Assembly: GCA_017470325.1 (NCBI GenBank)
Contig: JAFUES010000015.1
Span: 1-25,319 of the forward strand
Direction: 5' to 3'
Length of the DNA stretch: 25,319 nucleotides
Source: Oscillospiraceae bacterium
GTDB lineage: Bacteria; Bacillota_A; Clostridia; Oscillospirales; Oscillospiraceae
The notes under the pieces were generated by a model, which had not been told where the DNA came from, did not search any database, and worked only from the letters and a program-made list of their open reading frames with translations. Positions 14,551 to 22,935 of this stretch are shown one piece after another. Both the position numbers and the translations under genes were made by a program. Each line of letters opens with the position of its first letter. The first letter of the stretch is position 1.

Positions 14551-16566
14551 ATGGACAAAAAGGAATGGAAAATTCCATATGCCAGGCCGGAGATTCCGGC
14601 GGCGCTGCTGCAGGCGGGCTACGGGCCGCTGCTTTCTGCTGTCCTGGCCCTGCGGGGCATCCGCACTGCATCGGAGGCCCACGGGCTGATCGAGGGCGGT
14701 ATGGAATGCCTCCATGACCCCTTCCTGATCCTGGGGATGGATACCGCTGTTGCCCGGGTCCGCATGGCCGTCGACCATGGAGAGACTGTGGCTGTGTACG
14801 GCGATTATGACGTGGACGGGATCACCTCCACCTGTCTCCTGACGGATTACCTGCGCAGCAAGGGTCTGCATTGTCTCTCCTATATCCCTGACCGGAACGA
14901 GGAGGGGTACGGGCTCAACTGCGCTGCACTGGACGCGCTGAAGGCTCAGGGCGTCAGCTTGGTGATCACCGTGGACTGCGGCATTACCGCCGTGGCGGAG
15001 ACCGACTATGCCCGCTCTCTGGGTCTGGATATGATCATCACCGACCACCATGAATGCAAAAACGACGGTCTGCCCGATGCGGTCTCTGTAGTCGACTGCA
15101 AGCAGCCCGGGGACTGCTATCCCAACGACAAACTGGCCGGTGTCGGCATGGCGCTGAAGCTGGTATGCGCCTGTGAAGGCAGCAGCGCGGCGATGCTGGA
15201 CCGTTATGCCGATCTGGTGGCCGTGGGTACCGTGGCGGACGTGATGCCCCTGACAGAGGAAAACCGCTATTTGGTCCGCCGGGGACTTGCCATGCTGGCG
15301 CAGCGACCCCGGCCAGGCTTTGCCGCGATGCTGAAGGAGGCCTCTCTGGATCCCCAGCGGCTTACCGCCGCCAGCATCGGCTTTGGTTTGGCCCCCCGGC
15401 TCAATGCCGCCGGCCGCTTGGGGCAGACGGGCAAGGCCCTGGATCTGCTCATGTGCGGCAGTCTGGAGCAGGCTGCTCCCCTGGCGGCGGAGCTGTGCGA
15501 GCTGAACCGCCAGCGTCAAAACATCGAAATGGAGATCTGGGAGGAGGCGCAGACGCTCCTGCCGGATATTGTCCCCGATCAGCCCATCGTACTGGCCAGC
15601 GACAACTGGCACCAAGGTGTGATCGGTATCGCCGCTTCCCGCCTGGCGGAGCAGTTCTCAGTCCCCGCCATCATGATCTGTCTCAATGGCGAGCTGGGCA
15701 AGGGTTCCTGCCGCAGCTATGGCAATTTCAACCTGTTCGAAGCGTTGGACGCCTGTTCGGACCAGCTGATCGATTTCGGCGGACACGCGCTGGCCGCCGG
15801 GCTCAACGTCCGTCGGGACAAGGTGGAGGATTTTCGTCGGGCGCTTTCCGCCTATTATCGGAGCAACCGCCCCGAACCCCAGCCGGAGGTTCAATGTGAT
15901 CTGCTGATCCGCGATCCGGCCATGCTCAGCATTGAATCCGTTCAGCAGCTGGATCTGCTGGAGCCCTATGGGAACGGAAATCCCCGCCCTATCTTGTGTC
16001 TCAGCGGTGTGGAAGTCCTCGGCGCCTGTAATGTGGGCGGCGGACGCCATCTGCGGCTGCGTGTCCGCCTGGGGCAAAGCAGCTTTGAGGGCATCTTCTT
16101 CTCCCATACCGCCGAAGATCTGGACATCCATGAAGGTGATCGGATCGACCTGGCCTTCAACCCGAAGATCAACGAATTTCGCGGTCATGTCTCCGTACAG
16201 CTTCAGGTGGTGGCCGCCCGGAAACACGAGGCCGCCCCGCTGTGCCGGGACATTCTGGAACAGCATAGTGATTGTCTTTGGGCGGCGGCAGACGCCTGCC
16301 CGGTCCGTGCGGATTTCGTGCGCATCTGGCGAGAGAGCAAAGGCCGTATCCATGTAGGGGGCGATATGCAGACCATTCTGGACCAGTGCCCCGCCGGTAT
16401 GCTGCCGGAAACCTATTGCATTTGTCTGATCGCGCTGATGGAAGCCGGTTTGCTTTCCGGCCCCGGCGGCAGTATTTTTGGAGCGGAGGCTGTTGACATC
16501 CAGGGCAAAGCCGATTTGGAAGCAACCCCCATTCTCCGGACTCTGCGTTCTATGCCGCGATCATAA
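14551..16566 (+). CDS. recJ: Single-stranded-DNA-specific exonuclease RecJ
   Basis: This 671-residue 5'-3' single-strand exonuclease acts in recombination and repair. The DHH domain holds AVYGDYDVDGITSTC (about residues 81-95), ITVDCGIT, the name-giving TDHHE (near 163-167) and LAGVGMALKL. The DHHA1 domain follows with GGHALAAGL, then an OB-type domain (LDLLEPYGNGNPRP) and a C-terminal extension typical of Firmicutes. ATG 14551 is preferred to upstream TTG or GTG codons (14533, 14545); the ribosome site is weak (GGGTGTGGG). It heads a tightly packed operon, and its stop codon overlaps the rel ribosome site. In many relatives an apt gene lies between recJ and rel; it is absent here. Confidence 0.96.
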   Translation: MDKKEWKIPYARPEIPAALLQAGYGPLLSAVLALRGIRTASEAHGLIEGGMECLHDPFLILGMDTAVARVRMAVDHGETVAVYGDYDVDGITSTCLLTDYLRSKGLHCLSYIPDRNEEGYGLNCAALDALKAQGVSLVITVDCGITAVAETDYARSLGLDMIITDHHECKNDGLPDAVSVVDCKQPGDCYPNDKLAGVGMALKLVCACEGSSAAMLDRYADLVAVGTVADVMPLTEENRYLVRRGLAMLAQRPRPGFAAMLKEASLDPQRLTAASIGFGLAPRLNAAGRLGQTGKALDLLMCGSLEQAAPLAAELCELNRQRQNIEMEIWEEAQTLLPDIVPDQPIVLASDNWHQGVIGIAASRLAEQFSVPAIMICLNGELGKGSCRSYGNFNLFEALDACSDQLIDFGGHALAAGLNVRRDKVEDFRRALSAYYRSNRPEPQPEVQCDLLIRDPAMLSIESVQQLDLLEPYGNGNPRPILCLSGVEVLGACNVGGGRHLRLRVRLGQSSFEGIFFSHTAEDLDIHEGDRIDLAFNPKINEFRGHVSVQLQVVAARKHEAAPLCRDILEQHSDCLWAAADACPVRADFVRIWRESKGRIHVGGDMQTILDQCPAGMLPETYCICLIALMEAGLLSGPGGSIFGAEAVDIQGKADLEATPILRTLRSMPRS

Positions 16567-16576
16567 GGAGTGCGCC

Positions 16577-18814
16577 ATGCAGGAAGAAATGCGAAAAGAG
16601 AATAAGCCCCTGGATCCGGATCTGATGTTCTCTCAGCTGGAGGAAAAGCTGCGCGTTTCCGGGCATCCTGTGGATATGGACCGCATCCGCGCCGCCTATG
16701 AGATGGCCAAGCAGGCCCACGCGGGGCAACTGCGCAAGGACGGCTCTCCCTATGTGACCCACTGTGTGGCCGCCGCGGATATCACGGTGGATCTGGGGCT
16801 GGATGAGGACTCCATCGTTGCGGCCCTGCTGCACGACGTGATCGAAGACACCACCCTGACCCATGCGGACATCGCCCATCAGTTCGGTGTACCGGTGGCG
16901 GATATCGTGGAAGGCGTCACCAAGCTGACCCGAGTCCAGTACACCAGCAAAGAAGAGGAGCAGATGGAGAACCTGCGCAAGATGCTCATGGCCATGGCCA
17001 AGGACATCCGCGTGATCCTCATCAAAATCGCCGATCGGCTCCACAACATGCGGACCATGGCCTATCAGACCACCGAGAAACAGCGGGCCAAGTCTCTGGA
17101 GACCATGGAGATCTACGCTCCCATCGCCCACAGGCTGGGCATGCAGCGGGCCAAGTGGGAGTTGGAGGACCTGTCTCTGCAGTATCTGGACCCTGCCGGC
17201 TATAAGGAGATCACCGATTCTCTGGAAGAGAAACTCCCCATGCTGGAAGGCTTTATGTCCAGCATGGAAAAGAAGATCCAAGACCGGCTCGAGGCCCTGG
17301 GCATTCAGGCCACCATCTACAGCCGCATCAAACACGTCTACAGCATTTATCGGAAGATGTACGCCCAGAAGCTGGACATCGACGGCATCTTTGATCTGTG
17401 CGCTTTCCGTGTGATCGTAGACACCATCCCAGACTGCTACAATGTGCTCGGCATCATCCACGACATGTTTAAGCCTGTGCCGGGCCGTTTCAAGGATTAT
17501 ATCTCCACCCCCAAGCCCAACATGTACCAGAGCGTGCATACCACGGTCATCGGTACGGAGGGCATCCCTTTTGAGGTGCAGATCCGCACCTGGGAGATGC
17601 ACCACACCGCCGAGTACGGCATCGCGGCCCACTGGAAATACAAGATGTCCGACGGCGGCGACGCGGTGCGCAGCGGCGACGAGGACAAGTTTGCCTGGGT
17701 GCGCCGCCTGTTGGAGACCCAGCAGGAGTCTGACGCGCAGGACTTTTTCCACGATCTGAAGATCGACATGTTTGCCGACGAGGTGTTCGTTTTCTCCCCC
17801 AAGGGCGACGTGATCAATCTGCCGGCAGGCGCCACCCCCATCGACTTTGCCTACAGCATCCATTCCGACGTAGGCAACCACATGGTGGGCGCCAAGGTCA
17901 ACGGCCGCATCGTCACCTATGACTATGTGCTGCAAAACGGCGATATCGTGGAGATCCGCACCTCCAAATCCGCCCCCGGTCCCAGCCGTGACTGGCTGAA
18001 CATCGTCAAGAGCGGCTCCGCTCGTACCAAGATCAAGCAGTGGTACAAGAAGGAGCGGCGGGAGGAGAACGTGATCCGCGGTCGGGAGATGCTGGAGGAC
18101 GAACTCAAGCACAACGGCCTGTCCCTGGACGATGTGCTGGATGAGGAGATCATGGCGCCCATCCTCAAGCGCCTCTCTTACGCATCGCCGGAGGACATGT
18201 ACGCCGCCATCGGCTACGGCGGCATCACCGTGGGACGGGTGGCCAACCGCCTGCGGGATGAGGTCAAGAACGTCAAACCCGACCGCAAGACCGCGCTGGA
18301 CAAGGTCGCAGCCGCGGCGGAGCGCCGGGAACAGAACGCTAAGAAAGAGGGCAAGGCTGTCCATGGCATCCTGGTGGAGGGGCTGGACAACTGCCTGATC
18401 AAATTCTCCCGCTGCTGCACCCCCGTGCCCGGCGACGATATCATCGGCTTTATCACCCGCGGCCAGGGTGTTTCCATCCATCGCAAGGACTGCAGCAATT
18501 ATCAGAAGAGCCTGCAGAACAAAGAAAACGAAGGGCGCTGGATCCGCGTCTCCTGGGCAAGGGAGACCACAGACAGCTATGTGACCACTCTGACCATCGC
18601 CTCCAAGGACCGCTCCGGCCTGGTCATGGACATTGCCACCGTGCTCAACGCCCTCAACGCCAAGGTGCGAAACCTGTCCTCCCGCAATACCGGCGGGAAC
18701 CTGGCCCTCACCGTGATCACACTGGAGGTCAAGAACGCCGCCGAGGTGCGCTACATCATGGGCCGCCTGCAGGCGATCCCCGGTGTGACCAGCGTCACCC
18801 GTAACGGCAGCTGA
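16577..18814 (+). CDS. rel: Bifunctional (p)ppGpp synthetase/hydrolase Rel
   Basis: This 745-residue stringent-response enzyme makes (p)ppGpp from ATP and GDP/GTP on stalled ribosomes and also degrades it. The hydrolase domain carries His62 in YVTHC, HD at 86-87 and ED at 90-91 in LLHDVIEDT, and the conserved RLHNMRTM, so hydrolysis should be active. The synthetase domain has RIKHVYSIYRKM, DLCAFRVIVD and GRFKDYISTPKPN. The RFKD loop marks bifunctional Rel rather than RelA. A TGS domain (VFVFSPKGDVINLPAGATP) starts near 395, a zinc-finger-like CC region (FSRCCTPVPGDDI) near 605, and an ACT domain fills about 672-741. ATG 16577 has AAGGAG six bases upstream, overlapping the recJ stop; the length then matches the family. 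dtd follows after 19 bases, the usual order. Confidence 0.98.
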   Translation: MQEEMRKENKPLDPDLMFSQLEEKLRVSGHPVDMDRIRAAYEMAKQAHAGQLRKDGSPYVTHCVAAADITVDLGLDEDSIVAALLHDVIEDTTLTHADIAHQFGVPVADIVEGVTKLTRVQYTSKEEEQMENLRKMLMAMAKDIRVILIKIADRLHNMRTMAYQTTEKQRAKSLETMEIYAPIAHRLGMQRAKWELEDLSLQYLDPAGYKEITDSLEEKLPMLEGFMSSMEKKIQDRLEALGIQATIYSRIKHVYSIYRKMYAQKLDIDGIFDLCAFRVIVDTIPDCYNVLGIIHDMFKPVPGRFKDYISTPKPNMYQSVHTTVIGTEGIPFEVQIRTWEMHHTAEYGIAAHWKYKMSDGGDAVRSGDEDKFAWVRRLLETQQESDAQDFFHDLKIDMFADEVFVFSPKGDVINLPAGATPIDFAYSIHSDVGNHMVGAKVNGRIVTYDYVLQNGDIVEIRTSKSAPGPSRDWLNIVKSGSARTKIKQWYKKERREENVIRGREMLEDELKHNGLSLDDVLDEEIMAPILKRLSYASPEDMYAAIGYGGITVGRVANRLRDEVKNVKPDRKTALDKVAAAAERREQNAKKEGKAVHGILVEGLDNCLIKFSRCCTPVPGDDIIGFITRGQGVSIHRKDCSNYQKSLQNKENEGRWIRVSWARETTDSYVTTLTIASKDRSGLVMDIATVLNALNAKVRNLSSRNTGGNLALTVITLEVKNAAEVRYIMGRLQAIPGVTSVTRNGS

Positions 18815-18833
18815 AACGAAAAGGAGTTTATCT

Positions 18834-19277
18834 ATGAGAGCAGTGCTTACCCGTGTTAAATCCGCCTCCGTCACCGTAGACGGTCAAGTCCAGGGCCGCA
18901 TCGGCAAGGGCTTTTTGGTCCTGCTGGGCGTCCATCAGGAGGACGGCGAGGCGGAGGCCCTGAAGATTGCCGACAAGATCTGCGGCCTGCGGATCTTCGA
19001 AGATGAAAATGGCAAGATGAACGTCAATCCCAAGGATGCCGGGGCGGAGCTGCTGATCATCAGTCAGTTCACCCTGTTCGCCGACTGCAAATCCCGGCGC
19101 CCGGGCTTTTCCAAAGCCGCCCGCCCGGACACTGCCATCCCCCTGTATGAGCTGGTCATCGAAAAGTGCCGGGAGCAGGGCTTCCAGGTGGAGACCGGTT
19201 CCTTCGGTGCGGAGATGCTTGTGGAGTCGATCAACGATGGTCCCGTCACCATCATTCTGGATACAAAGGAGCTGTAA
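18834..19277 (+). CDS. dtd: D-aminoacyl-tRNA deacylase
   Basis: This 147-residue homodimeric proofreader removes D-amino acids, and glycine from tRNA-Ala, mischarged onto tRNA. The two chirality motifs are present: SQFTL at residues 77-81 and the cross-subunit GPVT within NDGPVT near the C-terminus. The protein starts MRAVLTRVKSASVTVDG, standard for the family, and the length is exact. AAAAGGAG lies seven bases before the ATG. It sits between rel and the MBL hydrolase, the conserved Firmicutes order. Confidence 0.98.
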   Translation: MRAVLTRVKSASVTVDGQVQGRIGKGFLVLLGVHQEDGEAEALKIADKICGLRIFEDENGKMNVNPKDAGAELLIISQFTLFADCKSRRPGFSKAARPDTAIPLYELVIEKCREQGFQVETGSFGAEMLVESINDGPVTIILDTKEL

Positions 19278-19279
19278 CT

Positions 19280-19891
19280 ATGCTGATCAAAACCCTGCCT
19301 GTGGGCCAGTTGGAGACCAACTGCTATGTGGTCACCAACGAGGATACCCTTGAATGTGTCGTCATTGATCCCGGCGACGAGACCAACACCATTCTCAACT
19401 ACATGGAAGACAACAAGCTCAAGTGCAAGGCCATTCTGCTGACCCATGCCCATTGGGACCATATCGGTGCGGTGGAAGGCGTCCGTCAGGAGACCGGAGC
19501 CCCCGTCTACATGAACGAGCTGGACGACGCCAAGCATATCAACCTGGGCAACGGGCGCTTTACCCTGCCCGAGGGCGGCTTTTATTACAAGGACGGCGAT
19601 GTGGTGGATGTGGCCGGACTGCACTTTGACGTGATCGGCACCCCGGGCCATACCCCCGGCGGAGTCACGCTCCGCTGTGAGAACGCCCTCTTTACCGGCG
19701 ACACCCTGTTTCGCGGCAGCTGCGGCCGTACCGACCTGCCCGGCGGCGACATGTACACGGAGCTGGACTCTCTGCGCAAGCTGTGCCTGCTGGAGGGTGA
19801 ATTTGAAGTCTATCCCGGCCACATGGACAGCAGCACCCTCGCCCGGGAGCGGATGTTCAACTACTACTGCCGTGCAGCGCTGAGTCGCTGA
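19280..19891 (+). CDS. MBL-fold metallohydrolase (glyoxalase II-like)
   Basis: This 203-residue metallo-beta-lactamase-fold hydrolase has a dinuclear metal site. The binding motif is THAHWDHIG (HxHxDH, near residues 54-62), then GTPGHTPGG (His), FTGDTLFRGSCGRTDLPGG (bridging Asp) and VYPGHMDSS (His). This pattern resembles the YcbL/glyoxalase II-like group often found after dtd in Firmicutes. ATG 19280 is two bases after the dtd stop, with AAAGGAG (19265-19271) inside the dtd coding sequence; a longer in-frame version would overlap dtd without a site. The natural substrate, perhaps a thioester, is not evident. Confidence 0.93.
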   Translation: MLIKTLPVGQLETNCYVVTNEDTLECVVIDPGDETNTILNYMEDNKLKCKAILLTHAHWDHIGAVEGVRQETGAPVYMNELDDAKHINLGNGRFTLPEGGFYYKDGDVVDVAGLHFDVIGTPGHTPGGVTLRCENALFTGDTLFRGSCGRTDLPGGDMYTELDSLRKLCLLEGEFEVYPGHMDSSTLARERMFNYYCRAALSR

Positions 19892-19902
19892 GGGAGGCGC
19901 AC

Positions 19903-20811
19903 ATGACAGAACCGACGCTTGTGATTTTGGCTGCCGGTATGGGCAGCCGCTTCGGCGGTCTCAAGCAGATCACCGCCGTGGATCCCTTCGGCCACGCCAT
20001 CATTGATTTCTCTCTGTACGACGCCTATCGGGCGGGCTTCCGTAAGGTGGCCTTCATCATCAAGCATGAGATCGAAGAGGACTTCAAGGCAGCCGTTGGG
20101 CGCCGCATGGAGAAGTATTTCGACGTACACTACGTCTTCCAGCAGCTGGACAAGCTGCCGGAGGGGTATTCTGTGCCCGAGGGCCGCGTCAAGCCCTGGG
20201 GCACTGCCCACGCCACGCTCTGCGCCAAGGACGCGGTGGACGGTCCCTTCGCCGTCATCAACGCCGACGACTTCTACGGCCCCAGTGCCTACGCCGCCCT
20301 CTATGATTTTCTCACCGCAGAGCATGAAGAGAATGAGCACGCCATGGTAGCCTATCAGCTGAAGAACACGGTCACCGAGCACGGGACTGTGGCCCGCGGC
20401 ATCTGCCAGGTTGAGAACGGGTATCTGACCGACGTGGTGGAGCGCACCAAGATTGCCAAGCGCGGCGAGGACGCCGCTTATACCGAAGACGACGTGACCT
20501 GGGTCCCCCTCTCCGGGCTCTCCCCCGTGTCCATGAATTTCTGGGGCTTCCAGGCCTCCATGATGGAGGAGCTGGAGAAGCGCTTCCCCGCCTGGCTGGA
20601 CGCCAATCTCCCGGTCAATCCGGAGAAGTGCGAATACTTCCTGCCCTTCGTCACCAATGCTCTGATCCAGGAGGGTGAGGGGCGGGTGCGGGTGCTTAAC
20701 TGCCATGAGACCTGGCACGGCATCACCTATCGTGAGGACATGGATGACGTCATATCCTACATCGCGCAGCTGCGCAGAGATGGGATTTACCCCGAAAAAC
20801 TGTTGGATTGA
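19903..20811 (+). CDS. Sugar-nucleotidyltransferase-like protein (GT-A fold)
   Basis: This 302-residue protein has the N-terminal signature LAAGMGSRFGGLKQ (residues 9-22), the NTP-binding loop of sugar-phosphate nucleotidyltransferases. FAVINADDFYG near 118-128 supplies the metal-binding Asp, and WGTAHATLCAKD corresponds to the base-recognition strand. The second half lacks obvious hexapeptide repeats, so it is a single-domain enzyme. It begins 11 bases after the MBL gene with GGGAGG upstream, and galE follows after 15 bases, so production of a UDP- or other NDP-sugar for the envelope is a reasonable inference. It differs from canonical GalU, and the substrate is unresolved. Its place in the recJ-rel operon is unusual. 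Confidence 0.82.
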   Translation: MTEPTLVILAAGMGSRFGGLKQITAVDPFGHAIIDFSLYDAYRAGFRKVAFIIKHEIEEDFKAAVGRRMEKYFDVHYVFQQLDKLPEGYSVPEGRVKPWGTAHATLCAKDAVDGPFAVINADDFYGPSAYAALYDFLTAEHEENEHAMVAYQLKNTVTEHGTVARGICQVENGYLTDVVERTKIAKRGEDAAYTEDDVTWVPLSGLSPVSMNFWGFQASMMEELEKRFPAWLDANLPVNPEKCEYFLPFVTNALIQEGEGRVRVLNCHETWHGITYREDMDDVISYIAQLRRDGIYPEKLLD

Positions 20812-20826
20812 TCGGAGGAGCGTTAA

Positions 20827-21843
20827 ATGAATGTACTTGTAACTGGCGGCGCCGGCTATATTGGCAGCCACACCTGTGTAGAACTGCTGGAAAAAGGCTT
20901 CGGCGTTGTTGTCATCGACAACCTGGTCAACTCCAGCGCCAAAGCCATCGAGCGGGTCGAGCAGATCACAGGAAAGCACGTGGACTTTTACGAAAACGAC
21001 GTGCGGGATCGCGCTGCTCTGGACCGGATCTTTGAAAAGCACGACATCAACTGTGCCATCCATTTTGCCGGGCTCAAGGCCGTAGGTGAATCCGTGGCCA
21101 TGCCCCTGGAATATTACGACAACAACCTGTTCTCCACCATCACACTGTGCGAGGCCATGCGGGATCACGGAGTGAAAAACATCGTTTTCTCCTCCTCTGC
21201 CACCGTCTATTCCGGTGACAATGAGATGCCCCTGCGGGAGAGCTCCAAAACCGGTATGTGCACCAATCCCTACGGCTGGACCAAATATATGTCCGAGCAG
21301 ATCCTGCGGGATACCTCCAAGGCTGTGGAGGACTTCTCTGTTTCCCTGCTGCGCTATTTCAACCCCATCGGCGCCCACAGCAGCGGCCTGATCGGGGAGG
21401 ACCCCCGGGGCGTTCCCAACAATCTGATGCCCTTCATTGCCCAGGTGGCCGTGGGGCGTCGGGATCATCTCAGCGTCTTCGGCAACGACTATGACACGCC
21501 TGATGGCACCGGTGTTCGGGACTATATCCATGTGGTGGATCTGGCCCGGGGCCATGTGGCGGCCATCGATTACATGCAGAAGCACAGGGGCGAGAACGTG
21601 TTCAACCTGGGCACCGGCACCGGCTACAGTGTGTTGGATATGGTACACGCCTTTGAGCGGGTCACCGGGCAGAAGATCCCTTATGAGATCGTGGACCGGC
21701 GCCCCGGTGATTTGGCCACCGTCTATTCCAGCCCCGATAAGAGCGCGCAGCTGCTGGGCTGGAAGGCCGAGTACAACCTGGACGACATGTGCCGGGACAC
21801 CTGGGCCTGGCAGTCCAAAAACCCCATGGGCTACAACGAATAA
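20827..21843 (+). CDS. galE: UDP-glucose 4-epimerase
   Basis: This 338-residue extended SDR enzyme interconverts UDP-glucose and UDP-galactose using tightly bound NAD. The NAD loop TGGAGYIGSH starts at residue 6. SSSATVYSG carries the catalytic Ser/Thr, and YGWTK gives Tyr149 and Lys153 as the catalytic pair. RYFNPIGAH and RDYIHVVDLARGH are strong GalE signatures. The length is exactly that of the family. GGAGGAG precedes the ATG by six bases. It is the last gene of the recJ operon, directly before a bidirectional terminator, and it probably works with the preceding nucleotidyltransferase on surface sugar precursors. Confidence 0.97.
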   Translation: MNVLVTGGAGYIGSHTCVELLEKGFGVVVIDNLVNSSAKAIERVEQITGKHVDFYENDVRDRAALDRIFEKHDINCAIHFAGLKAVGESVAMPLEYYDNNLFSTITLCEAMRDHGVKNIVFSSSATVYSGDNEMPLRESSKTGMCTNPYGWTKYMSEQILRDTSKAVEDFSVSLLRYFNPIGAHSSGLIGEDPRGVPNNLMPFIAQVAVGRRDHLSVFGNDYDTPDGTGVRDYIHVVDLARGHVAAIDYMQKHRGENVFNLGTGTGYSVLDMVHAFERVTGQKIPYEIVDRRPGDLATVYSSPDKSAQLLGWKAEYNLDDMCRDTWAWQSKNPMGYNE

Positions 21844-21883
21844 ACAGCAAAAGGCTCCCTCAGTTGAGGGAGCCTTTTGCTGT
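21844..21883. terminator. Bidirectional terminator between galE and the degV gene
   Basis: A 19-base inverted repeat (21844-21862 with 21865-21883) folds as a GGCTCCCTC / GAGGGAGCC core flanked by AAAA and TTTT, the symmetric arrangement of a two-way terminator. It starts directly at the galE stop, 12 bases from the degV stop. Confidence 0.93.
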
Positions 21884-21894
21884 CTCAATCTATC

Positions 21895-22743
21895 TTATTC
21901 GTCGATAAACAGGACGCCCAGGGTCTTGGGCCCGCAGTGAGAGGAGACCGTGCAGCCTGCGAGTGTATGATGCACTTCTCTGCAGCCGCTCAGTTCCAGC
22001 ACCAGCTTTTCCAGTTCTTCCACCACCGCCGGGTCGATCTCGCCGGACTCCGTCAGGAAGATGTGGCCGGGACGGATCGCCTTGTCCTTGAGGCGCTCCG
22101 TTATGTACTGCTTGTACACGTGCTCGATGCTGCCGCGGTATTTCTTATACACGCCCAGCTTGCCGTCCTTCATCTCCAGCGCAGGCTTGAGCTTCAGAAG
22201 GTTGGCACCCAGCGCCGCCACAGCGGAGCAGCGGCCGCCCTTGTGCATAAATTCCAAAGTATCCAGCACAAAGCTGGTCTCCACCTTACCGGTCAGGCTC
22301 TCCAAGTGACGGGCGATCTGCCAGGCGTTCATGCCCTGATCGCGGCACTCAGCCCCCTCGATGGCCAACAGGCCGACGCCGGTGGAGAGCATACGGCTGT
22401 CCACCACGTATACGCCGTTCAGTTCAGCGGCCGCCAGACGGGCGGCATTATAGGAATTTGACAATTCCGCGCTGATATCCAGATGGACGACCTCGTTGCC
22501 CGCTTCTACCAGCGGTGTAAAGAAATCCAGAAATTCCTGGACGCCGGGGGCAGAGGTCTTGGGAAGGGTCCCGTCCTCATGATAGCGCTTATACATGTCG
22601 ATCGGCGTAAAATGGACCCCGTCCAGAAAGCTCTCATCCCCCAGAACAATGGTCAAAGGGATCACTTTGATCTGAAAACGTTCCACCAGTTCCGGGGACA
22701 GATCCACCGTACTGTCAGCGGTGATCACAACAGGCTTGCTCAA
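21895..22743 (-). CDS. DegV-family fatty-acid-binding protein
   Basis: This protein of about 282 residues belongs to the DegV/FakB family, which holds a fatty acid for phosphorylation by FakA kinase and so feeds exogenous acids into phospholipids. ITADSTVDLSPELVERFQIKVIPL is the conserved start, LPKTSAPGVQEF is the central Thr-Ser lipid-contact motif, and LDISAELSNSYNAA and VVDSRMLSTGVG follow. FKGGRCS is represented by HKGGRCSAVAA. The start is uncertain: ATG 22752 directly abuts AAGGAG with no spacing, while the in-frame TTG at 22743 has a nine-base gap, so I prefer TTG. No fakA is nearby. It is transcribed alone. Confidence 0.94.
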   Translation of the reverse strand: MSKPVVITADSTVDLSPELVERFQIKVIPLTIVLGDESFLDGVHFTPIDMYKRYHEDGTLPKTSAPGVQEFLDFFTPLVEAGNEVVHLDISAELSNSYNAARLAAAELNGVYVVDSRMLSTGVGLLAIEGAECRDQGMNAWQIARHLESLTGKVETSFVLDTLEFMHKGGRCSAVAALGANLLKLKPALEMKDGKLGVYKKYRGSIEHVYKQYITERLKDKAIRPGHIFLTESGEIDPAVVEELEKLVLELSGCREVHHTLAGCTVSSHCGPKTLGVLFIDE

Positions 22744-22789
22744 AACCCACATCTCCTTCGCTTGACATACTCCACAGGTCGTGTAAAGT

Positions 22790-22818
22790 ATTATAGCAAA
22801 AAGCGCAGACCTTGTCTA
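22790..22818 (-). promoter_or_regulatory. Promoter of the degV-family gene
   Basis: On the minus strand TAGACA (22813-22818), 17 bases and a perfect TATAAT (22790-22795), with a TGC extension before the -10 box. Confidence 0.85.
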
Positions 22819-22873
22819 TGAACAAGCCTTGAATTTTGCCAAAGCGAATCGCACAAAACTTTATGGATGCCTC

Positions 22874-22902
22874 TTGCTTTTTTCCGTCGAATGTTCCATA
22901 AT
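22874..22902 (+). promoter_or_regulatory. Promoter of pfk
   Basis: TTGCTT (22874-22879), 17 bases and CATAAT (22897-22902) lie 33 bases before the ATG. The -35 hexamer is the same as at both capA-like genes. Confidence 0.65.
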
Positions 22903-22935
22903 GACAAGGAACTAACAAATAATGGAGGATGCGGT

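Noticed and set aside
16550..18874. Very long open frame (774 codons) on the minus strand opposite rel
   Set aside because: It is the antisense shadow of a high-GC gene: the plus-strand Rel domains are complete, and the antisense product is low-complexity (rich in V, L, H, D, G) with no family motif or ribosome site.
19864..21888. 674-codon minus-strand frame opposite the nucleotidyltransferase and galE genes
   Set aside because: It covers two clear plus-strand enzymes and their terminator; its composition is typical of antisense translation.
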